From contig CANMWW010000052.1 of NCBI GenBank assembly GCA_947500965.1, positions 1 through 9,365 on the forward strand: a stretch of DNA of 9,365 bases, read 5' to 3'. Source of the stretch: Alphaproteobacteria bacterium (GTDB taxonomy: Bacteria; Pseudomonadota; Alphaproteobacteria; CACIAM-22H2). A program made the translations under genes and the position numbers. Under the pieces are notes generated by a model. The model made no database searches. It was given only the letters and a program-made list of their open reading frames with translations, and was not told the DNA's origin. Within the stretch, counting starts at the first letter, position 1. Each line of letters starts with the position of its first letter. This document shows positions 1 through 6,565 of the stretch, piece after piece.

Positions 1-2
1 AG

Positions 3-1001
3 GCGGCGATAGCGGACGCGCTGGCGCGCGATGGCGAGAAGTCGGATGCCGAGCAGGCCGCGCTGGTCGCGATGTCGCCGGACGGCGCGCTGCGCGCCCT
101 GGTCGGCGGGCGCGACTACGCGGCGAGCCAGTTCAACCGCGCGACCGCGGCGCTCCGCCAGCCGGGCTCTGCCTTCAAGAGCTTCGTCTTCCTCGCCGCG
201 CTCGAGCAGGGCATGCGCCCCGACGACCGGGTCTCCGACGCGCCCGTGGCCGTGGGCGACTGGCGGCCTCGCAACTACGAGGGCGACGCGGGGCGCGGCG
301 AGATCACGCTGCGCGACGCCTTCGCGCGCTCGGTCAACACCGCGACCGTGCGCGTGGCGCAGCGCGGCGGCATCGACAGGACGATCGCCGCGGCCCGGCG
401 GTCCGGGATCGTGTCGCCGCTGCGCCGCGACTTCGCGACCACGCTCGGCGCGTCGGAGGTGACGCTGCTCGAACTCACCGGCGCCTACATGCCCTTCGCC
501 AATGGCGGCGTCTCGGCGGAGCCCTGGGCGATCGCCGAGATCCGCGACAGCGCCGGCCGCGTCCTCTATCGCCGCGTGGCGCAGGGCGGCGAGCGCGTGA
601 TCTCCCGCGGGGCGCTCGCGGCGATGAACGACCTGCTGCGCGCGGTGGTCGAGCGCGGCACGGGGCGCGCGGCGATGCTCGACCGACCGGTCGGCGGCAA
701 GACCGGCACGAGCCAGGACTATCGCGACGCCTGGTTCGTCGGCTTCACGGCGGAACTCGTCGCGGGCGTCTGGTTCGGCAACGACGACGCCTCGCCCATG
801 AACCGCGTCACGGGCGGCAGCCTGCCCGCGCGCACCTGGAAGGCCTTCATGGCGGAGGCGACGCGCGGCCTGCCCCCCTCGCCCATCCCGGGCGCCGTGC
901 CGCCGGGCGCGCTCGACAACCTGCTCGAGCAGCTCTTCGGCGGTGGCGCGCGCGCGCCTGCGGATCCATCCGCGCCGCCGGACCTCAATCGCGGGAATTG
1001 A
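3..1001 (+). CDS. Class A penicillin-binding protein (PBP1A-like), C-terminal transpeptidase part; 5' end outside window
   Basis: This is the C-terminal 332 residues of a bifunctional peptidoglycan synthase. The visible part is the transpeptidase domain that cross-links peptide stems in the periplasm; the membrane anchor and glycosyltransferase domain would lie upstream of the window. All three penicillin-binding motifs are present: SxxK as PGSAFK (Ser codon 168-170), SxN as SVN (330-338) and KTG as GGKTGTS (699-707). They are followed by the family-typical stretches DAWFVGFT and VWFGNDD. A motif close to NRAT precedes the active serine by about a dozen residues. The residue after the catalytic Lys is Ser, where many PBP1A proteins have Pro. 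The reading frame is open to the left edge. The tail is Pro/Ala-rich and ends in a TGA that overlaps the convergent MFS gene by 17 bp. The family call is firm; the exact paralogue (1A versus another class A type) is not, because the N-terminal half is missing. Confidence 0.93.
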   Translation, partial: AAIADALARDGEKSDAEQAALVAMSPDGALRALVGGRDYAASQFNRATAALRQPGSAFKSFVFLAALEQGMRPDDRVSDAPVAVGDWRPRNYEGDAGRGEITLRDAFARSVNTATVRVAQRGGIDRTIAAARRSGIVSPLRRDFATTLGASEVTLLELTGAYMPFANGGVSAEPWAIAEIRDSAGRVLYRRVAQGGERVISRGALAAMNDLLRAVVERGTGRAAMLDRPVGGKTGTSQDYRDAWFVGFTAELVAGVWFGNDDASPMNRVTGGSLPARTWKAFMAEATRGLPPSPIPGAVPPGALDNLLEQLFGGGARAPADPSAPPDLNRGN

Positions 1002-1003
1002 GG
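983..1003. terminator. Possible bidirectional terminator hairpin at overlapping convergent gene ends
   Basis: CCTCAAT (983-989) and ATTGAGG (997-1003) form a perfect 7-bp stem around a 7-nt loop. The structure contains both the PBP stop (TGA, 999-1001) and the reverse-strand MFS stop (985-987). No clear T-tract follows on either strand, so a terminator role is inferred only from position and symmetry. Confidence 0.35.
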
Positions 1004-2190
1004 AGCCGGAAGGCGATCGTCGCGACGAGCGCCATGGAAGCGATGGTCGCGGCCATCGGCAGCGGCGTGCCGTCGTGCATGTGGCCAACCAGCGCGCCCA
1101 CGATCGCGGCACTGCCCGTCTGCAGCACGCCCAGCGCGGACGCCGCGGTGCCGGCAAGCGCCGGGAAGGGCGCGATGGCGCCCGCGGCGGCGTTCGGGCT
1201 GCAGATGCCGAAGCCGACGCAGTAGAGCGCCATGGAGGCGCCGATCGCCGGCGCGCCGAGGCCGCTGGCGACGAGCGCGCCGGAGGCGGCGCAGGCGAGC
1301 ATGGCGCCGCCGCCCGCGAGCATGACGAGCCCGGCCGCGCGCAGCATCGCCTCGATGCCATGGCGCGGCGTGAGCCACGCGGCGAGCTGCGTGCCCGCGA
1401 AATAGCCGGCGACGACGAGCGCGAAATAGAAGCCATAGGCCTCGGGACCCGTGGCGAGGCCGTCGACGAAGACGAAGGACGAGCCGGAGATGAAGGCGAA
1501 CATGCCGCCATAGGAGGCCGCGGCGATGGCGGCGAAGGACAGGAACTCGCGGCTCGACAGGATCGACGCGAAGTTGCGCGCCATGCGCAGGGGATCCGTG
1601 GCGCGCGGGTCGCGCCGCGCGTTCGTCTCCGGCAGCCCGGCCCAGACGAGCGCCGAGAGCGTCGCGCCGAAGGTGGCGAGCAGGGCGAAGTTCCAGCGCC
1701 ATCCCGCCCAGGCCTCGACGAAGCCGCCGAGGATCGGGCCGATCGCCGGCATGATGGCCATCGCCGAGCCGATCAGCGCGAGGACGCGCGCGGCCCCCTC
1801 GCGGCCATGGACGTCGCGCACCACCGCGCGCCCGACCACGCCGCCCGCGCAGGCGCCCAGCGCCTGCACCACGCGCGAGGCCACGAGCGCGTCGATCCCG
1901 GGCGCGAGCGCGCAGGCGACGGAGGCGAGCGCGTAGCAGGCGCTCGCCGCCACGAGCACGGGACGGCGACCGAAGCGGTCGGAGAGCGGCCCGACCACCA
2001 CCTGGCCCGCCGCGATGCCCAGCATGAAGGCGCTCAGCGTGAGCTGCGCCGCGGCGACGTCGACGCCGAAGTCGCGCGCGATCGAGGGCAGCGAGGGAAG
2101 GTAGAGGTCGGTCGAGATCGCCATCATGGCGACCAGTCCGACCAGCAGCGCGCCCACGCCGCGGGAATCCGGCGCGAGCTGGCGCCTCAC
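985..2190 (-). CDS. Bcr/CflA-family MFS multidrug efflux transporter
   Basis: This is a 401-residue inner-membrane transporter, a normal length for a 12-helix major facilitator. The N-terminal STDLYLPSLP (residues 26-35) is the Bcr/CflA version of the first-helix motif. MFS motif A appears as GPLSDRFGRRP (67-77), followed by RVVQALGACAG (106-116). Motif C, typical of drug/proton antiporters, is GSAMAIMPAIGPILGGF (141-157). Hydrophobic segments continue to the C-terminus. The family exports drugs such as bicyclomycin and chloramphenicol, or sulfonamides, by proton antiport; the substrate here cannot be read from the sequence. Translation starts at GTG (2188-2190), which overlaps the TGA of the upstream metallopeptidase as GTGA. 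The two genes are therefore very probably cotranscribed and translationally coupled. The 3' end overlaps the convergent PBP gene by 17 bp. Confidence 0.92.
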   Translation of the reverse strand: MRRQLAPDSRGVGALLVGLVAMMAISTDLYLPSLPSIARDFGVDVAAAQLTLSAFMLGIAAGQVVVGPLSDRFGRRPVLVAASACYALASVACALAPGIDALVASRVVQALGACAGGVVGRAVVRDVHGREGAARVLALIGSAMAIMPAIGPILGGFVEAWAGWRWNFALLATFGATLSALVWAGLPETNARRDPRATDPLRMARNFASILSSREFLSFAAIAAASYGGMFAFISGSSFVFVDGLATGPEAYGFYFALVVAGYFAGTQLAAWLTPRHGIEAMLRAAGLVMLAGGGAMLACAASGALVASGLGAPAIGASMALYCVGFGICSPNAAAGAIAPFPALAGTAASALGVLQTGSAAIVGALVGHMHDGTPLPMAATIASMALVATIAFRLLNSRD

Positions 2191-2915
2191 GCGCGTCCCG
2201 CCCCCAGCAGCGCCGCGCCATTGGCGCGCAGCCAGGCCTGCGCCTCGGCGCGGTGCGCGGTCAGCGTGTCGACGACGCGCCAGAAGGCGGGCGAGTGGTC
2301 GTGATGCGCGAGATGCGCGACCTCGTGGGCGACCACGTAGTCGGCGACGCGCGGCGGGGCGATCACGAGGCGCCAGGACAGGCTGATGCGCGCGTCGCGC
2401 GCGCAGGATCCCCAGCGCGAGCGCGTGTCGGTGATGCGCAGCGCCCGCAGCGTCCTGCCGAGCGCGGCGGCCTTCTCCGCCGCCAGCGGGCCGAGCCTCC
2501 GACCGGCTTCCGCGCGCAGGAAGTCGCGCACGCGCCGCGCGATGAATTCCGGCTTGCCGCCAACGACCAGCAGGCCGCCCTCGCGCCGTGCTGGCCCGCG
2601 CCGCGCCGCGTCATGGACGATCTCGACCTCCTCGCCCTCGAGGGCGAGGCGCGTGCCCGGCGCGAAGGCCACGGGCCGCGGCGCAGCGGCGAGGCGCGCG
2701 CGGATCCAGGCCGCCTGGCTGCGCGCGAAGGCGAGGCCAGCGTCGACGCTCGCGCGCATCGGCAGGACGAGCACCACCGCGCCGTCGCGCGGATCGGCGC
2801 GCAACGAGATGCGACGCGCGCGCGGGTGGCGCTTCACGCGCAGCACCACCTCCTCGCCCTCGCCGGCGAGCGAGACCTGGCCGGGATCCCGATGGTCGTT
2901 CATCGCGACGGGCAT
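2187..2915 (-). CDS. YgjP/WSS-type M48-like zinc metallopeptidase (DUF45)
   Basis: This is a predicted soluble zinc-dependent peptidase of the YgjP family, 242 residues, close to the usual 230-250. The family hallmarks occur in order: RWGSC (167-171), the zinc-binding HExxH helix as HEVAH (197-201), and HSPAFW (207-212), whose His207 is the expected third zinc ligand. The N-terminal half has the basic VKRHPRARRISLR stretch typical of the family. No signal peptide or membrane helix is seen. The physiological substrate of these proteins is poorly known. The ATG at 2913-2915 is taken as the start, but an in-frame ATG at 2901-2903 (Met5) is equally possible because neither has a strong Shine-Dalgarno sequence. 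The stop codon shares 4 bp with the GTG of the MFS gene, making a two-gene operon. Confidence 0.9.
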   Translation of the reverse strand: MPVAMNDHRDPGQVSLAGEGEEVVLRVKRHPRARRISLRADPRDGAVVLVLPMRASVDAGLAFARSQAAWIRARLAAAPRPVAFAPGTRLALEGEEVEIVHDAARRGPARREGGLLVVGGKPEFIARRVRDFLRAEAGRRLGPLAAEKAAALGRTLRALRITDTRSRWGSCARDARISLSWRLVIAPPRVADYVVAHEVAHLAHHDHSPAFWRVVDTLTAHRAEAQAWLRANGAALLGAGRA

Positions 2916-2943
2916 AGCCCGCGGCCATCGGCGACGGCAACCT

Positions 2944-2972
2944 TTGCGCTTTGCCGCGCCGCGCTCGATAAT
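2944..2972 (+). promoter_or_regulatory. Candidate sigma-70-type promoter for the aldolase gene
   Basis: In the 98-bp divergent spacer, TTGCGC (2944-2949) and GATAAT (2967-2972) are separated by exactly 17 bp. The -10 matches TATAAT at 5 of 6 positions; the -35 matches TTGACA at only 3 of 6. It is one of the few AT-containing patches in the spacer. Transcription would start near 2979 and give a leader of about 35 nt. I see no equally good promoter for the opposite strand. Confidence 0.4.
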
Positions 2973-3013
2973 CCGAGCCGGCGCGGCGCATCCGGGACCG
3001 CGCGGGGGGGACC

Positions 3014-3784
3014 ATGCCGACGAACAAGTTGCGCGCGAAGTTCGCCGCCGGCCGCAAGTGCCTTGGCGTGTGGAGCAACGTGATCGACACGATCTACACC
3101 GAGAGCCTGGCGGCGGCCGGCTTCGACTTCATCATCCTCGACAACGAGCATGGCCCGTCCATGCCGCGCGACACGCTGCTCCACATGCAGGTGCTCTCGC
3201 GCATGGATTGCGCGGCGGTGGTGCGCGTGCCCTGGAACGACCAGGTCTACATCAAGCGCGTGCTCGACGCGGGCGCCGACACGATCATGGTGCCGATGGT
3301 GGAGACCGCGGAGGAGGCGAAGGCCGCGGTGGCGGCCTGCCGCTACCCGCCGCAGGGCCGCCGCAGCTTCGGGCCCTGGCGCCAGCTCGGCCTCGAGCGC
3401 GACCTCGACGCGTGGCGCGAGCGCGCCAACGACGAGGTCTTCGTGATCGTCCAGATCGAGAGCGCGAAGGCGGTCGAGAACGTCGACGCGATCGCGGCGG
3501 TCGAGGGCGTCGACGCGCTCTTCATAGGGCCGAACGACCTCTCGGGCACGCTCGGCAGGCTGCGCGCCTATGACGACCCGCGGTTCCTCGCCACGGTCGA
3601 GAAGGCCATGGCGGGCATCCGCCGCTCCGGCAAGCCGATGGGCGCGGTGCCCTGGGGCAGCCTGACGACGGCGCAGATGCTGCGCGATGGCTTCTCGATG
3701 GTCGCGGCGTCGACCGAGCTGACCCTGCGCGTGGGCGCGGCACGCGCCGAGGTCGCCGCGCAGCGCAAGGCCTTCGGCGGCTGA
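3014..3784 (+). CDS. HpcH/HpaI-family class II aldolase (2-oxo acid aldolase)
   Basis: This is a predicted cytosolic, divalent-metal-dependent aldolase that cleaves or forms a C-C bond between pyruvate and an aldehyde. The family includes 4-hydroxy-2-oxoheptanedioate aldolase (HpaI) and 2-keto-3-deoxy sugar-acid aldolases. At 256 residues it has the usual length. The active-site residues are all present: the general-base His in DNEHGP (His46), the pyruvate-binding Arg in VVRVPW (Arg71), and metal ligands Glu149 (IVQIES) and Asp175 (FIGPNDLS). The last two fall at the numbers I recall for E. coli HpaI. The loop RRSFGPWR (116-123) may influence substrate choice. A run of seven Gs (3004-3010) lies 3 nt before the ATG and could serve as ribosome-binding site. 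The gene stands alone on this strand and converges on the methyltransferase with only 2 bp between stop codons. No catabolic neighbours identify the substrate. Confidence 0.92.
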   Translation: MPTNKLRAKFAAGRKCLGVWSNVIDTIYTESLAAAGFDFIILDNEHGPSMPRDTLLHMQVLSRMDCAAVVRVPWNDQVYIKRVLDAGADTIMVPMVETAEEAKAAVAACRYPPQGRRSFGPWRQLGLERDLDAWRERANDEVFVIVQIESAKAVENVDAIAAVEGVDALFIGPNDLSGTLGRLRAYDDPRFLATVEKAMAGIRRSGKPMGAVPWGSLTTAQMLRDGFSMVAASTELTLRVGAARAEVAAQRKAFGG

Positions 3785-3794
3785 GCTCAGCCGC
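3777..3794. terminator. 18-bp perfect palindrome spanning both convergent stop codons, possible bidirectional terminator
   Basis: GCGGCTGAG (3777-3785) is followed directly by its reverse complement CTCAGCCGC (3786-3794). The aldolase TGA (3782-3784) and the methyltransferase stop on the other strand (3787-3789) both lie inside. As RNA it would fold into a 7-bp GC-rich stem with an AGCT loop. No T-tract follows on either side, so intrinsic termination is uncertain. Confidence 0.4.
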
Positions 3795-5064
3795 GGCGGC
3801 GCGTGCGCGGCCGGGAGAAGCAGCCGACCAGCTCGAGATGTGGCGACCAGCGGAACTGGTCGACCGGCGAGAGCCGGTCGAGCCGGTACCCGCCTTCGCG
3901 CAACAGTGCCGCGTCGCGCGCGAAGGTGGCCGGGTTGCAGGACACGGCGACGACGCGCGGGACGGGCGAGCGGGCGAGCGCCGCCGCCTGGTCGCGCGCG
4001 CCCTCGCGCGGCGGGTCGAAGACGACGGCATCGAAGTCCTCGAGCTCCTCGCCCACCAGTGGTCGCCTGGCGAGGTCGCGGCGCAGCACGCGCAGCCGCG
4101 CGCCCAGGCCGCCGGCGCGCGCCGCGGCGTCGAGCGCGGCCAGCGCGGCGGCGTTGCTGTCGATCGCCGTCACCTGCCGCTCGCGCGCCAGCGGCAGCGA
4201 GAGCGTCCCGCAGCCGGAGAAGAGTTCGGCGACGCGCCTGGCGCCATCCAGGCCCGCGCGCATCGCGTCGCGGATCGCCTGCTCGCCCTCGACGGTCGCC
4301 TGCAGGAAGACATGCGGGGGCGGCTCGATCGCGATGCCGTCGAAGCGGATGACCGGCCTGCGGTGCAGCGCCACCAGCTCGTGCTCGCCCTCGGGGTCGA
4401 TGCCGAGCGACAGGCGCGCGATGTCGGGCAGCGCCGCGAGGGAGGACAGCCGCGCGCGATCCAGCTCGCCGAGGACGACGACGTCGAGCCCGTTCTCCGC
4501 AAGGGTGATGGCGAGGTCGCAGCGCGCCGCGCGGTCGAGCGCGGGAAGCAGCGCCTCGCGAAGCGCCGGCAGCAGCGCCGCGATGCCGGGCGCGAGGATG
4601 GCGCAGGTGGATACGTCGACGATCTCTCGCCGCGCGAGGGCATGGAAGCCGAGCGCGACGCCCGAGGCGCCAAGCACCGCGGCCAGCGTGGCGCGCCGGC
4701 GCGAGCGTGGAGGCGAGATCGAGAGCGGCGCGATCGCGGCGTCAGGAAAGCCGGCGCGCGAGGCTGCCTCGCGCGCGATCCCCGCCTTCCACGAGGCGTA
4801 GTCGTCCGCCGGGAGATGCTGGGCGGTGCAGCCGCCGCAGCGCTCGAAATGGTCGCAGGCGGGCGCGGCGCGGCCCGGTGCGCGGGAGATCCAGCGCTCG
4901 GGCAGCGCGCGATCCTGGCCCTGGGACATGGCGAGGACCCGGTCGCCCGGCATGGTCCAGGGGACGTGGATCGTGCGACCGGCATGGACGCCGGAGCCGT
5001 CGCGCCCGGGCGCGAGGGTCGAGATGTCGAGCTCGAAGAGTTCCGGCGCGCGCTCGCGCCTCAT
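3787..5064 (-). CDS. RumA/RlmD-like class I SAM-dependent RNA (uracil-5-)-methyltransferase with Fe-S cluster
   Basis: This enzyme is predicted to transfer a methyl group from SAM to C5 of a uridine, most likely in 23S rRNA, as RlmD (RumA) does. It has 425 residues, the normal size. Residues 1-60 look like a TRAM RNA-binding domain (start ELDISTLAPGRDGSGVH). Iron-sulfur ligands follow as C-x5-CGGC (Cys70, Cys76, Cys79), with the fourth probably Cys154. The Rossmann methyltransferase domain has AELFSGCGTLSLPLA (279-293, SAM binding), FDPPREGA (349-356) and SCNPATFARD (375-384), where Cys376 is the catalytic nucleophile. The end, DQFRWSPHLELV, is family-typical. The ATG (5062-5064) overlaps the anti-sigma stop as ATGA, so it is the third gene of that operon. 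The RlmC versus RlmD target cannot be settled here. A tRNA U54 role is less likely, because alphaproteobacteria generally use TrmFO for that. Confidence 0.9.
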   Translation of the reverse strand: MRRERAPELFELDISTLAPGRDGSGVHAGRTIHVPWTMPGDRVLAMSQGQDRALPERWISRAPGRAAPACDHFERCGGCTAQHLPADDYASWKAGIAREAASRAGFPDAAIAPLSISPPRSRRRATLAAVLGASGVALGFHALARREIVDVSTCAILAPGIAALLPALREALLPALDRAARCDLAITLAENGLDVVVLGELDRARLSSLAALPDIARLSLGIDPEGEHELVALHRRPVIRFDGIAIEPPPHVFLQATVEGEQAIRDAMRAGLDGARRVAELFSGCGTLSLPLARERQVTAIDSNAAALAALDAAARAGGLGARLRVLRRDLARRPLVGEELEDFDAVVFDPPREGARDQAAALARSPVPRVVAVSCNPATFARDAALLREGGYRLDRLSPVDQFRWSPHLELVGCFSRPRTRRRG

Positions 5065-5930
5065 GCGGGCTTCAGCTTCGCCCAGGTCGCGTCGGCCATC
5101 GCCCAGAGGCGCTTTCCGTCGATGCGACCGATGAAGGCGTAGGCGTAGCCCCTCTCGCGCCAGCTCACGACGTTGACGTCGTCGCGCTGGTCGAGCCGGC
5201 CCTCGCGGTCGGGCTGGTCGGTGAAGCCGATGACGAGCTGCACGAGCTCGCCCGTCTCCGTCGCGTAGAAGAACTGCGCCGCCGGCCGCCGCCCGATGAG
5301 GAGCAGCCTGCCCCCCTGCTGGCGATAGCCGAAGGAGGAAAGGTCGGGCACCGCGATCTCGCGCTGCAGCTTGGCGCCGACCCAGCGCTCGAGCTCGTCG
5401 ATGTTCTCGGCGCCGATGTCGACGAGCAGGCGCTGGTCCTTCTCGAACGAGGCGCGGTGCACGCGGTACCAGGCAGCGAGGTTGTCGATCCAGCGTTCGG
5501 CGTCGGTCGTCGCCGCGACCTCCTGCACGGGCGCGCGCTGCGCGAAGGGCGCGACGCCCTGCTGCGAGGCGGCGTTGAGCAGGGCGACGGCGCCGATCGC
5601 GGCCGCCGCGGCCCAGCCGGCGTTGCGCCAGAGATAGCCGCGCTGCTCGGGACGGCCGCCCATCGGCACGACGCTCGCCGCCGCGGCAGCGGGCGCGACG
5701 GCCGCGCCGCCGCCGAGGGCGCGCAGGAGGCGTTCGGGAACGGGCTCGTGCAGCACTTCGCCGAAGGCGCCGCGCATCATCGTCGCGGTCTGGCGGAACA
5801 TGGCGACGCGGCGGCCGATGGCGGGGTCGGCGGCGATCGTCGCCTCGATCTCGCGCGCGGTCTGCGCGTCGACCTCGCCGTCGACATAGGCCATCAGCAT
5901 CACGTCGTCGATCCGGGTGGTCCGTTCCAT
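5061..5930 (-). CDS. Putative membrane-anchored anti-sigma factor for the adjacent ECF sigma
   Basis: This is a 289-residue protein predicted to hold the ECF sigma factor inactive until a signal arrives. The N-terminus (RTTRIDDVMLMAYVDGE, then an amphipathic helix with DPAIGRRVAMFRQT) resembles the cytoplasmic anti-sigma domain of RsiW-like proteins. It lacks the HxxxCxxC zinc motif, and the first 100 residues contain no cysteine. An Ala/Pro linker leads to one weak membrane helix (about residues 102-120, WAAAAAIGAVALL within it). The outer domain of about 170 residues carries GGRLLLIGRRPAAQFFYA and YAYAFIG, patterns I recognise from alphaproteobacterial anti-sigma factors. I chose the ATG at 5928-5930, 4 nt after the sigma TGA, because the MERTTRIDD start fits the family and AGAGGG lies upstream. 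An in-frame ATG at 5964-5966 would add 12 residues inside the sigma gene. The 3' end overlaps the methyltransferase start by 4 bp. Confidence 0.8.
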   Translation of the reverse strand: MERTTRIDDVMLMAYVDGEVDAQTAREIEATIAADPAIGRRVAMFRQTATMMRGAFGEVLHEPVPERLLRALGGGAAVAPAAAAASVVPMGGRPEQRGYLWRNAGWAAAAAIGAVALLNAASQQGVAPFAQRAPVQEVAATTDAERWIDNLAAWYRVHRASFEKDQRLLVDIGAENIDELERWVGAKLQREIAVPDLSSFGYRQQGGRLLLIGRRPAAQFFYATETGELVQLVIGFTDQPDREGRLDQRDDVNVVSWRERGYAYAFIGRIDGKRLWAMADATWAKLKPA

Positions 5931-5934
5931 AGGG

Positions 5935-6498
5935 TCAGGATCCCTCTGGCTTGAAGCGAACGACATTCCCCGCCGCCTCGGTGGCGGGCTCGCCGACGAG
6001 GCGACCCAGCGCGGTGCGCGCGCGCGACAGCCTGCTCATGACCGTGCCGATCGGGATGGCGAGCGTCTCGGCCGCCTCCTTGTAGGATTGGCCCTCGACG
6101 CAGACGAGCATCATCACGGCGCGCTGCTCGTCGGGCAGCGTGGCCATGGCGCGCCGGACCGCGTCGTAGGTGATGTGGCTTTCCATTTCCCTCGCGCCAT
6201 CGACCGAAAGCTCCGCCTCCACCAGCGGCGAGTCCGCGTCCACGCGCCCCTCGCCGGTCCGTACCTTCTGGGCCCGCTTCTGGTCCAGCCACGTGGTCTG
6301 GACGATCCGGAACATCCAGCTGTCGAGCCGGGTTCCGGGCGTCCACTGGTGGATCCGCGACAGGGCCTTCTCGCACGCCGCCTGGACGAGGTCGTCGGCC
6401 TGGTCGGGAACGCCCGCGAGGCCACGCGCGAAGCGACGCAGCCTAGGCAGGAGAGCGACCAGCTCCGCCTGGATCGCCGGGTCGACGCCGCCGCTCAT
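5935..6498 (-). CDS. ECF-family RNA polymerase sigma factor
   Basis: This is a 187-residue group 4 (extracytoplasmic function) sigma factor with only domains sigma2 and sigma4. Sigma2 covers about residues 14-78 and contains DQADDLVQAACEKAL (32-46, region 2.2) and LDSWMFRIVQTTWLD (58-72, regions 2.3-2.4). Sigma4 covers about 112-166: LPDEQRAVMMLVCVEGQSY (121-139) precedes the recognition helix AIPIGTVMSRLSRARTAL (147-164), which reads the -35 element. No C-terminal extension is present. A GAGG (6506-6509, read on the minus strand) lies 7 nt before the ATG. The next gene downstream looks like its anti-sigma factor, and the promoter just upstream looks ECF-dependent. This is the usual arrangement of an autoregulated stress module. 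It is not the PhyR/NepR general-stress arrangement, since neither partner is visible. The signal and regulon are unknown. Confidence 0.93.
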   Translation of the reverse strand: MSGGVDPAIQAELVALLPRLRRFARGLAGVPDQADDLVQAACEKALSRIHQWTPGTRLDSWMFRIVQTTWLDQKRAQKVRTGEGRVDADSPLVEAELSVDGAREMESHITYDAVRRAMATLPDEQRAVMMLVCVEGQSYKEAAETLAIPIGTVMSRLSRARTALGRLVGEPATEAAGNVVRFKPEGS

Positions 6499-6526
6499 CG
6501 CGTGGCCTCGCGCGGATCAGGGCGAT

Positions 6527-6551
6527 AACGGCCCGCGCCGCGCGCTATTCC
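6527..6551 (-). promoter_or_regulatory. Candidate autoregulated ECF promoter upstream of the sigma gene
   Basis: Read on the minus strand, GGAAT (6551-6547) is followed after exactly 16 bp by CGTT (6530-6527). This fits the GGAAC/GGAAT plus CGTT layout of many alphaproteobacterial ECF promoters. Transcription would start near 6520, giving a leader of about 20 nt that contains the GAGG ribosome-binding site. The 67-bp gap between the parB stop and the sigma start is the only untranslated space available for a promoter here. Confidence 0.55.
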
Positions 6552-6565
6552 CCCGCGGTCCATGG

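Noticed and set aside
943..2304. Long plus-strand open frame opposite the MFS gene, and similar long frames at 2386-3573 and 3838-5142
   Set aside because: Their translations are Arg/Ala/Gly-rich with no family motifs, as expected antisense to GC-rich genes; the opposite or alternative frames carry clear conserved proteins.
3004..3010. Run of seven Gs before the aldolase start as a slippage or regulatory tract
   Set aside because: It lies outside the coding frame and is most simply a G-rich ribosome-binding region; a sequencing artefact also cannot be excluded.
5931..5966. Longer anti-sigma start at 5966
   Set aside because: It would add 12 unconserved residues overlapping the sigma gene; the 5930 start sits 4 nt after the sigma stop. 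It cannot be fully excluded.
6289..6296. CCACGTGG palindrome in the sigma gene as a second parS
   Set aside because: It shares only the CACGTG core; the GTTT and AAAC arms are absent.
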